Part shown: in pieces, positions 31,072 through 42,045 of the stretch
Layout: each line of letters begins with the position of its first letter
How positions within the stretch are numbered: position 1 is the stretch's first letter
Origin: Henricia sp. BOLD:AAB3569
Taxonomy: Eukaryota; Echinodermata; Asteroidea; Spinulosida; Echinasteridae
Direction of reading: 5' to 3'
DNA length: 64,000 nucleotides
NCBI GenBank assembly: GCA_037783545.1
Contig: JBBELK010000162.1
Location: 1,364,001 to 1,428,000, forward strand
Translations under genes and position numbers: made by a program
The notes under the pieces: model-generated
What the model was told of the DNA's origin: nothing
Database searches by the model: none
What the model saw: only the letters and a program-made list of their open reading frames with translations

Positions 31072-33858
31072 ATGTCGGACTCCGATGACCCTGCACCTCC
31101 GCCCGTACATGTGGAAGTCGACCAAATCAGTGGTACAGATGAAAACAGGGAGACCTGCAAATCGCGTGACCAAGTTGAACAATTGAGTGGCATAACCGTC
31201 ATGCGGACTAGTAATGTGGGTGGCCAAAGGAAATGGGACAAGAAGTACTTTTGCTTTTACTGCGATCAACCTCAGGCAAAGTTACCCCGTCATCTCCAGG
31301 CATGCCATAAAGACGAAAGAGAAGTTGTGGAAGTTGCGTCCACTACTGACCGCAGTGCCCGTACGAAAATGCTGACCAAAATCCGCAATTTGGGTAATCA
31401 CATGCATAATTGCGAAGTTCTCCGAGAAGGCCAGGGCATTTTGTTAGTTGCGTATAGGCCCACACAAAAGGTAGACCCACATTCATATGGACCATGCATA
31501 CATTGTTATGGGTATTACGTGCGTCGAGATCTTTGGAGACATCAGTGTTCATTGAAGCCTGCACGGACTGCTGGAAGCAGTACCCGAAAAGGTCGAGTGC
31601 TTGGTCGAGTAGCTCACAAGAGTGATTTGTTGAAGCCACCTCCTGCCGGTGTGTCTTACCGCCTGAACAAGGTTCTTAGTCCAATGAAAAGAGATGCTGT
31701 TGCTCTTGTAGCCAAGACTGATTTCTTGATTCTTGAACTAGCCAAACGTGAATATCTCAAACTCGGCAATGATCCAGATAAACATTGTAACATCCGAAAC
31801 AAATTGCGTGAAATGGGTCGTCTCGTCATCCAACTTAGAAAAAACACCCAGCAGCCAAATTCAGGACTTGAGTCATTCATGCATCCCATCAACTTCAGGG
31901 ATATTGTCAAGGCTATTAAGGATGTTGCTGGCTTCAGTGAGGACGACCAGCTGTACAAGGCTCCCTCACTAGCTCTGAAGATTGGTCATTCCATCAAGAA
32001 GTGCGCGCAGATACTGAAAGCAAATGCTCTGGAGTATGGTCACAAGAGCAAAGCAGAATTAGCCGAAGAGTTTCTTCAGTTGTGCGACATAAAGTGGGGA
32101 GAGCAGGTTTCTGCCCACGCACACAGAACATTGTCTCAAAGCAAGCGCAATAAAGTTACTGTTCTCCCAACAAATGCTGATGTCGTCAAAATGTCATTGT
32201 TCCTCCACGAAACTGGCAACAGGGAATTGCAATGTCTCCAGTCGGCTACGAGTACACAGATAGGAACAGCTTGGAAGACGCTGAATGAAGTCGCACTATG
32301 CCACCTAATTATGTTTAACCGCAGACGGCAAGGAGAGGTATCTAAGATGAAAGTTCAGGACTTCCAAAAACGAAGGGCAGGCACTGACAGTGGGGATTGC
32401 TTACTGTCTGATCTCGAACGACATCTCTGTAAAATGTTTAACGTCGTGGAGATAGTCGGCAAGAGGGACAGAACCGTTCCTGTGCTTGTGAGCAATGAAG
32501 TGATGACATGGTTGAATGCTCTGGTGACAATGAGACATAAAGCTGGAGTGGCTGAAGACAACATTTACTTGTTTGCCCGCCATTCATATGGAGGCAATGG
32601 GCACATTAGGGGGAGCGACTGTCTCAGAACATATGCAGAGGCTGCGGGTCTTGACAATGCTGATAGCATCCGCTCTACCAAGCTTCGTAAACATGTAGCA
32701 ACCGCAGCACAAATGCTTGCCTTGAAGGACCATCAGCTTGAAACACTTGCAGACTTCATGGGCCATAATTTGGCCGTCCATCGTGAATACTACCAATTGC
32801 CAGATACCGTCCAGAGGGTGGCTAAACTATCTCGACTCTTCCTCAGTTTGGAGAGGGGCAACTTGGCTTCCCAGCAGGGCAGATCCCTGGACGACTTGCA
32901 TGTAACTGGTGGTAAGTAGACCTGGTTTTGAAGTTTATCACGTGTACGCCAAACCATTGGTTGGCTACGCTCTGTTTCCCCCCCCCACCCCCCACCCCCC
33001 ATCCCACCCCACCCAACCCCCATCCCACCCCACCCCACCCAACCCAATGATATTACATGTACATTGTAGTCTTGACAAACCGAAAAAACCAAACAAATTG
33101 GATTTAAAGTAAAATTGAAGGGTAAACAAAACTTAATGACAACTAAAATTTATTTTCTATTTTGTTACCAATGCAGAAGGCTTCAGTGAAGACAGCAGCG
33201 ATTCTGGGGACTCCCGTGATCCATCGATTGATACAAGAAGTAAGTTTTTGTCATTTGCCAAGTCCACTTGTTTGTTCATTGATTAGATATTTGTTAAAAA
33301 CAAAAATATTTCCGTACATGCTTCGACCTTTAAATGGAATATCCCCTTTTGGGATCACGACATATTCTCTTGAGAACATACAATAGTTATTAAACTAAAT
33401 GCCGTCACGGCTTGATTTCCTAGATACATATTTTAGTTGTGGCCCTACAAGCCGTCTGCCACACTTCTATCGAAAAATGCACGCACGTAAAAAAAGAACC
33501 ATGATGCAATTATGTTGCACATCTATTGGCCATGCCCTTTTGTTTGCGAAATATGAATCGTGTTGTCTCCAACTGTGAGTGCGTTTCTACTGTATTAACC
33601 TTAGCATGTTACGCTTTTGTGTGCATTAAAGGAGAGGACCATGTACCACCCCTGATACAAGCAACTCCAAAACGGTACTTCAAGCATCGTCCTTGGACAG
33701 CCGCGGAGAAGCAGGACGTCAGGGACGGGTTGCGGAAATTCTTTTTGATGAAGAAGATTCCTGGCAAGCATGACATTGAAACATCGTGCACCACAGCTCT
33801 TCAGACGCGAACATGGAAGAACATTAAGGACTATTGTCGTAATACTATGAAACTATGA
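31072..33858 (+). CDS. tyrosine recombinase (integrase-like) gene, three exons, copy 2
   Basis: Same three-exon gene as copy 1, with exons 31072-32911, 33177-33239 and 33632-33858 and the same splice sites. The predicted product appears identical, including the two zinc-finger-like clusters, the Arg of FNRRRQGEV, TKLRKHVAT, FMGHNLAVHREYY and the C-terminal PWTAAEKQDV module. It is divergently oriented to the Rep gene at 26523-28479, whose start is 2.6 kb upstream. The lack of any difference from copy 1 means either very recent duplication, ongoing homogenisation, or a false duplication in the assembly. Confidence 0.8.
32977..33046. repeat. C-rich tract in recombinase intron 1 (copy 2)
   Basis: Exact repeat of 23797-23866. 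Confidence 0.9.
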
Positions 33859-34093
33859 TGAACCGCATCACACCTAAAGGCCCAGTGTATCATTGGTAAG
33901 AATCGCATAAGGAAAATGTTAATGTATCCCCCCACCCCCTACAGCGACACACAATAGAAAGTTAGTAATATGTATAAAACGGTCAAATTTGTGCGATGCC
34001 TGTCATACTGCAATGGTAGAAACCAAATGGAGGAAATGTCCTCTGTTTGATAGAATGGCAACTATGTCCTCACTACACGGTGTTTACATGTAT

Positions 34094-34095
<2 letters not shown>

Positions 34096-34124
<29 letters not shown>
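34096..34124. repeat. (GT)14 microsatellite at right edge of the cassette array
   Basis: Perfect GT run starting in the cassette's terminal GGGTG and ending at GGAAAGGGGATTTG. Confidence 0.95.
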
Positions 34125-35194
34125 GAAAGGGGATTTGGGGTGGAGATGGAGCTGGAAGAGAAAGGGGAGGCTCTGAAGTGCCCACACGCATATAATATCA
34201 CTGTCATCTAACGGTGAAACAAGTCATTCTAATTCCCATTAACCCTTTTTACCAGACATCGAAAAACGTATCAAAATTAAAATCAACATTGTACGATTTT
34301 TCTCCATGTTCAAGTGTACGTTTGAGAGCCAGTGATCTGCTTTTTTAGTAGCAGAGGAAAACATATCTACTTTGAACAGTCTACTTTGAACCTCTTTAAA
34401 ACAAACGCAGGCAAAAACCATAAATGCATATAAAACACATGAAACATTTAGCTAGATGAAGCACTTGTGTGGATTGTCTTGTTCTACGATCGTTTCATTA
34501 TTATCTTCCATCAGTTTGGGGACACACGTCAGCAACAGTGGAGGGCAAAAGTGTATTCATATAGCCTACATAATACATCGATGCTTCAGAAAACCTTTAA
34601 AACCCATGCATACCTTTTGTGTGCGCGAACACATTTTGTTTAAAACCCCTTCTCAGTGTTTGTTCCAACATGTGTGTTCACTGACCTTGGGAGAAAACGG
34701 CATAAAGCGACCAGGGGCCAATTTCATAAAGCTGTTCAGCAGAAAAATTTACTTATTAAATTTGTTTACTTTATAAAAATGGATCAGCAGTAAAATCTTA
34801 TGTGATGTGTATTACAATTAACTGGTGTTCTGACACAAGTTGATATATAGGCATACATAATTTTGACTACTAATTTAAAAGTTGACTGTCCGTGTTTGGG
34901 TGGAAGGATTTTAAAAATTAATTCACAAAAGCGAACGAATTTAGAAAGCTTACGTGTCTCTGTAACGAAAAATATTTAAAAAAAAATTAAATTTCCGACG
35001 TCGGGAATTGGAGATACAAGCCTTTTTCTTGAAACGGGCTTCACGGGTTGTACATTGCGCGTACACCCATAATATACACATGTACGCATAGGCCTACATG
35101 TACGTTTACGTCATAACCCTGTCAAATAAAAGGCCCTAGCTGTCTTTTATTATTTCTTGTTTTTAATCGACTGGCAATAATCCCTGACGGAATT
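34125..35194. other. mostly unassigned, with a fragment of the 'GGGGCCAATTTCATAAAGCT' repeat
   Basis: No exon recognised. At 34712-34790 the words CCAGGGGCCAATTTCATAAA...CTGTTCAGCAG resemble the terminus of a very common marine-invertebrate MITE. I could not find its partner end. Confidence 0.4.
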
Positions 35195-35840
35195 GTACGA
35201 TTGCAACGCGAGATACACCAGACCACTTTACAAGCGTTGTTATGTAGTGTAAGCCGACGTACGTGTAAATTAGTGATACAGCATCATTGACAATAATTTT
35301 TGGATGGTACTTGTGAAAAAAAGATCGTCAAAATGTCCCGTAAAAGCTTAACATTAATAAAACGGTCAATAGTCGAGTTATATTTACGCTTTACTATCGC
35401 GCGAGACTCACGACTTTGTCGGAAACGATTCGTTTTTCACTTGGCAGCTTTTTACTTTGGATATCTCTCATTTTCTGCTGAAGATTTCACTGGACAGCCT
35501 GGACGACCGAATTGATTTTTCCGTTTTCCGTAGAGGAGCTGACATTCATGGTTTGTCTTTGACACGAACGTACAATTGTAGTTCCACAGCACTATACCGG
35601 TTTTAGGCGGGCAAAATGTCACATTGTCCGGTAGACTGTCCACCGTGGAACTCGCTTCGGTTCCTGAATAAATAGTCAAAGACTCAAACATTTTGAAAAA
35701 AAGATCAGAGCTGAATTCGATGCAGTATATAATTGCAGTAATATGAATAAACTGTGTATCACACGGCCATACGGCTGGAAATAAAACTAACTCTAAGGAC
35801 ACGTGATTTATCGGAACCAGAATCTGATCCCTATACAAAC
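35195..35840. mobile_element. TTAA palindromic MITE family, copy 3 (end-deleted)
   Basis: Collinear with 48719-49420 (GATACACCAGACCACTTTAC, GTGATACAGCATCATTGAC, ACTGGACAGCCTGGACGACC, CACGTGATTTATCGGAACCA). It lacks the ~35-bp TTAAAGGTACACACCGGCC end present in the other copies and stops at the central palindrome. Confidence 0.7.
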
Positions 35841-36894
35841 TTGTATGTATCCCTAGGCGAATTTTTGCATGTGTGCTTGATTTTGCTCTATTTTGGCGCC
35901 TTTTCTTAGCTGTCTTGAAATTGTAATTTTCGCTGTATTTTGCCACGGCTTTAAATGTGTTCTTTAAACTACTTTATGGTGCCCGGGTTGTTACAGGAGG
36001 ACCCTGGTAGGGCGAGAGTTCATGGGTTCTGTAACCGAGCTGCCGCTGTAGCAGGGCCGCGACTCGGTCCACTGCGGTGAAATGGAGTTGCATATTGGGC
36101 GCACGGTTTCGTAGAGTGGTTCAACCGTACTCTATAGTGTGCACGATAAACAATTGAAATGCTACTGTATTTGGTCCAGAGGTAGACCGAATACGTGGCT
36201 CGATTGCCCGCTGTTGTGTCAGCGATAAACAGCTATGTCACTAGATTAATGCACCTATCAATTGTTTCCCCCACCCCTCACCCCGGTATACGCTATCTAT
36301 GAAGTTGAGATTGTCACTTTTCGCGTGACAAAATCCCCACCCCTGGGGCAAAATTTAGGTGACGAAAAATCCCCCACCCACGGGTGCAAAAAACATGCGC
36401 GTCTTGCTGTCATGCAGATGCACAGACTTTATTTTTTTATTTCAATGGGTCAAAATCCCAACCCGAGCATTTTCTATCATTGTAGTTTAAAAATACAAAT
36501 CTTACATCTGCAAAATTACATAGGAAATAAAGATTATAAATTAATCCAATGTAAAACTCAGAAATAATGTAAACTATAGACACTGGTTTTCACATTACAG
36601 CTAAATCTTCAGATGTGAATGTATATTTGAGTATACGTGCATCTTGGACTAAAGTATTTGTGTGGTTTGTACTAAAACTAATTAAATAAATTATAAATTA
36701 ATAAAACATTGGGTTTTTTTTTATAACGCAAGAATGAGATATTCCAAGGAAAGTTTAATATTTCCGCGTAAATAAAATATTTGCATATAGGGAATACAGT
36801 ACGTTGTATTCAAATCTCACTCACATTGTACGAACCATTATAGTAACATATATTAACCTACCTTAAAACTGTATTGACACCATCTGCATTCGCA

Positions 36895-36950
36895 TTTTCC
36901 TCTTTGCAAATGAGTTTATTTCCACGTTTTAGTTCAAAATCCTACAATGA
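36895..36950 (-). other. possible extra exon downstream of SULT
   Basis: An open stretch (DFELKRGNKLICKEENANAD...) bounded by a good acceptor (TTCTCATTGTAG) and donor (AAG|GTAGGT). It lies 3' of the SULT stop codon and shows no family similarity, so it could be an unrelated exon or chance. Confidence 0.2.
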
Positions 36951-37082
36951 GAAAAGTATCAGTTATGTCTCATATATTACGCAAATGTTATTAATATGTA
37001 TTGTGCCATAAATCATCGCAATTATATTTTCAAAATAAGCAGAAGTAATTATATGTTCAGCTTTGGAATCAAGTATTTTCTT

Positions 37083-37490
37083 TTCACTCGAGTCGATTCC
37101 TGATAAGGGACTTGAGTCGAGTCGTGTCAAGTCGAGTCATATGCTTGCAATGACCCCATGTGACTCGAGTCAAGTCGAGTCATTTGCTTGCAATGAGTCT
37201 TTGCCCAGTGATTTGAGTTTTCGAATCGAATCAAGTTGAGTTATTTGTTTCTTGTGACTCGAATCGAGTCGGGTTGAGTTTTCTGATGAGGCGCGAGTTA
37301 AATCAAGTCGAGTTGAATAATCTGTTTGTAAAAACTCAAGTCGAGTCATTGGTTGGCCCTCTGTGACTCAAATCGAGTTGAGTGTTCTGATGAGGGGGCG
37401 GCTCGAGTCGAGACATATTTGCCTTGTTACGACTCGGGCCTAGTAGAGACATTTGTTCCTTGTGATCGAGTCACTGACTCGAGTCATTAT
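37083..37490. repeat. degenerate GACTCGAGTCAAGTCGAGTCA repeats
   Basis: About eight diverged units, roughly 50-60 bp apart, built from GAGTCGAGTCA/GACTCGAGTC words separated by TTTGCTTGCAATGA or TTTGTTTCTTGTGA spacers. Confidence 0.8.
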
Positions 37491-37643
37491 AAAATTCTGC
37501 CGACGGTTTTGGCGGTCGTATCGGTAGGAATATTCCATAACAGAAAATGGTGAAATTTAAAAACAAAAACTTTGCGCATGAGAAAAGGCTAAATATCTTT
37601 CGAACTGTGTCACTTTCCCACAAGACCGCAGCCTCACGAGAGT

Positions 37644-39117
37644 TTAAAGTTCGAAGTCAAAATCCAAGTCAGATCCTTGCATCCGCAGAGCGTAAACCTT
37701 GTCGAAGATGGCGCTCTGTTCCACAGTGAAATAGTTCTTCCAACCACCGACTTTCCCTGAAAAAAGGGACATGTAGGTTAAAGGAGTGTAACCAGATTTT
37801 ACAACAAATGGTTTTCGTACTAATCATACCTCTCCAAAGTACTATATCATGCGAAGAAAATAGGAAAATAATTTGCATTCCACAGTTTAGATGTGGAAGG
37901 AAAAAGGTTGGTGTAATCACTGCGTTACTTTATGTAACCGGATACAAAACATCGGTGGTTTTCATATGCATCACGACATGTGAAGATAAACCACCGTTCC
38001 CAACCATACACATTGTATACATTGTATGGTCTTTGCCACTGGTTCCCTGTTGCATCAAAACCAGCGAATTGATGTAGTCTTCTCATTCGTGCCGTTTGCG
38101 GTTCAGAACCTTGTCTCAGAGGCGGTCCTGTGTGCATGCCCCAGGGGTGGGGATTTTGTCACAAAAAAAAAGTGACAATCCCCACCTCTTAGGTGGGGTA
38201 GCCCGGGGGAGGGGTGGGGGAAACAATTGATAGGTGCATTAAATACAAGGACGCACATAAATTAAATCGGTTCGATTTAGATGTTATTGAAGTCCTCGTC
38301 CGATGTACAAATGTACACAAAAGGGTGTGTTACGACGACTGAAAACAGACTAGTTTTGGAGCACAACCACTGTGGTTTATCTTCAGACGTCGTGATGCAT
38401 ATATGCCTCGTTTTTTGACGATATCACTGGAAATATACGGATTGGGGCGCAACATTTAAGAATGGTAAGGAGAAAAATATGACGCGTGCACGATACGGTA
38501 TCAAAATATCAACTTTCATGGGGAAAATGGGGGGCTCAAACAAAAATATGATCTGGTCACGCTCCTTTCAGTTTAAAGACAGATTACATGATTTAAAAAT
38601 TACAAACTTTAAACTTGTGTCCATGCTTTCACGAAACTATGCGAAACCGCCGTCCTTTTTATAGGCTGGTTCCGTGGAATACAATGTATACAGCAAGGAC
38701 AACTAGAGAGGTAACATTGCATGGTTTCTATCACATGATGGCGTCCTTGTAAAAACAAATGGGCATACATACACATTCATCTTCACTTATCTTTTTATAA
38801 AAAGATATCTTGGCCGAAATAATTGCAAATTCATTTCAAAATCAACGCACACGACCCCGTGTATTTTGATCGCTCACAATTTGCCAAAGTGTATGCCTAC
38901 GACTAGAATTTCAAATAAAAAGCTGACCTTGTTTTAGTTGTGGATTTTTCCCAAAATGCGTCAACTCTTTTCCTTTGTCTCCGTGTTCATCTTCCAGCTT
39001 TTGGTACGTCTTCTTCATTCCGGAAAAAGTCACGTTCTCTACGAAGCTGTCGATGACGTCATCGGACAAATCTTTTCCGACATGTTTTGCTATTTTGCAA
39101 ACCGTTCCTCTTAGATC
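37644..39117 (-). CDS. cytosolic sulfotransferase (SULT) gene, last two exons
   Basis: Exon 39117-38928 (acceptor CGATAG, donor AAG|GTCAGC) encodes LRGTVCKIAKHVGKDLSDDV then IDSFVENVTFSGMKK, the SULT region after the active site that helps bind PAPS. The last exon 37756-37644 (acceptor TTTTTTCAG) encodes GKVGGWKNYFTVEQSAIF, the family's signature GxxGxWKxxFTV PAPS-binding and dimerisation motif, and ends SDLDFDFEL-stop. The phases (1/1) agree. SULTs transfer sulfate from PAPS to hydroxyl groups of small molecules in the cytosol. The 5' exons (TYPKSGTTW P-loop etc.) were not found to the right within the window, so the gene may have a very long intron or be a 3' fragment. The last exon lies inside a TIR-bounded interval. 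Confidence 0.85.
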
Positions 39118-39847
39118 CTATCGTTAGAGAAATTTGGGAACTACACGCACTATAAGGGGTTTTCATGAGGAAGACGGTTCAAAATATCGAATACATGCAT
39201 GGGCATAGAAACGATGAGTTTAAAATACTTTCTCTTGCTATGACTCATGTGAGTAAAGCAATTTTTAAAATAAATGCTCCCTCACTGCTTTAAATCGATT
39301 ATTGAAACTCATAAAAGCACCAATACAGTCCAAAATTTCACTTCACGAGTTGACGAGGAAAACACCACATTTTCCGTGTAAAATGATTCCCTTGTGGGGA
39401 AAAGTGCCAACTGAAGGTTTTTCTTTAATGTGTTTAGGCTAGGCCTAGGCTACATACATATTTTCTAACATTCATTTGTGTACTACGCTAAACCATACAT
39501 GAATTTTAGGTTAACTATTTTCTGAAATATTACTGCATTCATGTGGCAGAAATTTTTGCAAGGCACTTTATCAACATTAAATTATTCTTTATATGTAAAG
39601 CTATTATCCTTTTTGAAGTATGGCGGACACAATAGGAGGGCGCACTTTGTAAAGTGGGTATAAAATCGAATAAAATGCAATATAACTGCATTTTTCACTT
39701 TGCACTTATTTATTTTATTTAAAATTCTGTGTCTGTATTATAATTGCAACATGTAAATCATGTTTTTGGAAAGAAATACAATTGTGCACCACATATCAAC
39801 AAAAACATAGTCAAGTCAAAGGAAATAATAATAATATCAATAGGAAG
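39118..39847. other. no recognised feature
   Basis: Should contain SULT intron sequence. No P-loop exon or repeat recognised. Confidence 0.35.
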
Positions 39848-40135
39848 TTCTTATATAGCGCATATTAATTCCGACGGATCTCTTATTGCGCTTCTGCATT
39901 ATTACCCCTGGTCATTGGGCTCAGTAATATCATTCCTTAATCCTTCTCAGCTCCCTGGAGAGTACACAGCCCCGACTGCCTTATGCGCTCAACGGCTAAT
40001 CAATCACATCAACTTTCGCTTCCTCTCAGGTACCCATTTTGCTCCTGGGTGGAGAGAAGCAATGCGTGGCAAAGTACCTTGCTCAAGGGTACACGCACCA
40101 TGGAAGGGCCGGGCCGGGATTCGAACCTACTACGT
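39848..40135 (-). mobile_element. tRNA-derived SINE, minus strand (uninterrupted copy)
   Basis: On the minus strand the head has a B box GGTTCGAATCCCGG, then CATGGTGCGTGTACCCTTGA, ACCCAGGAGCAAAATGGGTA and a tail ending gcgctatataagaa at 39848. Provides the reference for the interrupted copy at 3333-4268. Confidence 0.75.
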
Positions 40136-40219
40136 TTTGTCCAGAGGTAGACCGAATGCGTGGTTCGATTGCCCGCTGTTGTGTCAGCGATGAACAGCTA
40201 CATGTAAGTCACTAGATTA

Positions 40220-40409
40220 ATGCACCTAACAATTGTTTGCCCCACCCCTCCCCCGGTATACGCTATCTAAAAAGTGGAGATTGGAATATTCCAGCCCTTA
40301 TTCTACACAGGAATCTGGCATTTTGTGGGGGGGGGGGGGGGGGGGTTGGCGGGGGGGGGGGGGGACTGGTTGGGGGGGGGGGGGGGGGGGCAACAATTGA
40401 TAGGTACAT
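40220..40409. mobile_element. small MITE of the TGCACCTATCAATTG family with expanded G-runs
   Basis: TGCACCTAACAATTGTTTGC to CAACAATTGATAGGTACA. Most of the interior right half is poly-G (40325-40390). The upstream flank matches 36175-36249. Confidence 0.65.
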
Positions 40410-41033
40410 GATTTGAAAAGAATTCCGATTACCACTAGTCGCCACTGATTCTCCTTATAGTGATTTAATAACCACTAAAATGTGTTAAAAGTTGGAAGGG
40501 AAGTAATTTTGTTAGTAAAAAAAGGTAAGAATTTAGTACTCGGACATCACTAATTTTTCTTGTCTTCTAGTAGCCTTGTCCAAGGCCGTCTGCAGGTTTT
40601 TTTGCTGTACGAGGGAATATTTAGTCTAGCGCATGCAAACTGCACACGGCATCAAAACGAGCCACTTTGAGATAACGACTTTCGTAGTAAACCCGTACGG
40701 CAATACATACTGCGTACGGCCTGGCCAAGCTCGATAGACATCCTTGTCGAGTCTGTCACTTCCGGGTTTAATGTGTTTCTTTATATTTTCGGCCGGTTTT
40801 GGCCGAAAATGGGCGGGCTTTGGATATGCGGGTATGCAAGGTATGAATATTTAACATTTGTCTTCAGCCAATAAAGAGCTTCATGAGTAGCACGTAATGC
40901 CGCAAAGCATGCATTACGCATGTCATGGCGTCCTCATGTTACGAGAACCGTGGCATGATCGATGGACGAAAACAACAAATATTCTCGGGTTCGTAGCATT
41001 TATTGTGCTTGTCTGTTTACGTATTTGATTACA
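40410..41033. other. no recognised feature
   Basis: GC-moderate unique-looking sequence. The plus-strand 62-codon frame at 40962 overlaps the tandem duplication that follows and has no known relatives that I recognise. Confidence 0.35.
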
Positions 41034-42000
41034 CTTCTGGGGGACAACGGTCGTAATATGACAATTTTCCTAAATGATTTGTGTGAGCTCTTAATACTGC
41101 CTCGGATGAACAAACTGGGGATCCCACATTATAGCGTTTTTCAAACATAGCCTGGCGTGCGTCGACCAATGAAATTTCAGCTCACGCTGGCAGGCGCGGA
41201 TCCAGGGGGAGGGGGGAGGGGGTGCGTGTTTGGGGGTCAAAGACCCCTGCTCTTACAACAACAACAACAACAAAAAATGTTATTGTTATGTTATTGTTAA
41301 TATTATACGTCTATTTTTACGCAAGAAAAAGATGTCCATGTACATGTATATATATATATAACAAAATCTGACGGGCCGAAACCCCACCCCCCCCCCACCC
41401 CCCCCCCCCCCCCCACCCCCCACCCCCCCACCCCCCCACCCCCACCCCCCCCCCCCCCACCCCCCCACCCCCACCCCCCCCTCCCCCACCCCCCCCCACC
41501 CCCACCCCCACCCCCCCACCCCCCCACCCCCCCACCCCCCCCCCCCCCCACACCCCCCCACACTTCTGGGGGACAACGGTCGTAATATGACAATTTTCCT
41601 AAATGATTTGTGTGAGCTCTTAATACTGCCTCGGATGAACAAACTGGGGATCCCACATTATAGCGTTTTTCAAACATAGCCTGGCGTGCGTCGACCAATG
41701 AAATTTCAGCTCACGCTGGCAGGCGCGGATCCAGGGGGAGGGGGGAGGGGGTGCGTGTTTGGGGGTCAAAGACCCCTGCTCTTACAACAACAACAACAAC
41801 AACAAAAATGTTATTGTTATGTTATTGTTAATATTATACGTCTATTTTTACGCAAGAAAAAGATGTCCATGTACATGTATATATATATATAACAAAATCT
41901 GACAGGCCGAAACCCCACCCCCCCCCCCACCCCCCCCCCCACCCCCCCCACCCCCCCCCCCCCCCCCCCCCCCCCCCACCCCCCCCACCCCCCCACCCTG
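41034..42000. repeat. tandem duplication, 528-bp unit, with poly-C tracts
   Basis: From ACTTCTGGGGGACAACGGTC to the C-rich tract, unit 1 (41034-41561) repeats at 41562-42000 with only tiny changes (one extra ACA triplet, GACGGG to GACAGG, different C-tract). Each unit includes (ACA)n, (TA)n and a long (CCCCCCAC)n run. Confidence 0.9.
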
Positions 42001-42026
42001 GAAAAATTCCTGGATCCGCCCCTGCG
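41190..42026. mobile_element. element with GCGCGGATCCAGG / CCTGGATCCGCCCC ends
   Basis: GCAGGCGCGGATCCAGGG at 41190 (and again at 41719) pairs with CCTGGATCCGCCCCTGC near 42010-42026, the kind of short TIR common in marine-invertebrate DNA transposon debris. The tandem duplication has copied its left part. No transposase. Confidence 0.5.
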
Positions 42027-42045
42027 CTGGGGTGGTTTCCCTATA

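Larger units (their letters stand above)
29333..34098 (+). mobile_element. tyrosine-recombinase cassette, copy 2 (4,766 bp)
   Basis: Second copy of the 20153-24918 cassette in the same orientation, with identical hairpins, iteron-like region, gene and introns. Left neighbour is the Rep segment (GCAAGTGATGG|GTGGACTTG). Right neighbour is a (GT)n tract starting inside the shared GGGTG. Reading both copies line by line I found no substitution. Confidence 0.7.
36250..38238. mobile_element. TIR-bounded interval (TGCACCTATCAATTGTTTCC), contains the SULT last exon
   Basis: Left TGCACCTATCAATTGTTTCCCCCACCCC and right GGGGTGGGGGAAACAATTGATAGGTGCA are inverted. Subterminal GACAAAATCCCCACCCCTGG / CCAGGGGTGGGGATTTTGTC also match. 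TTAA borders both ends (36246-36249, 38239-38242). A small relative is at 40220-40409. Either one 2-kb element or two half-copies. The left flank (CCAGAGGTAGACCGAAT...CACTAGATTAA) is itself shared with 40141-40219. Confidence 0.6.

Noticed and set aside
20153-34098. DIRS/Ngaro retrotransposon with split direct repeats
   Set aside because: No reverse transcriptase or RNase H frame was found in the cassettes or between them. The only large genes are the recombinase and Rep.
37083-37490. CRISPR-like regular repeats
   Set aside because: Units are degenerate, spacers are not unique or uniform, no cas genes exist, and the window is eukaryotic. The same conclusion holds for the 42.8-47.1 kb repeat field.
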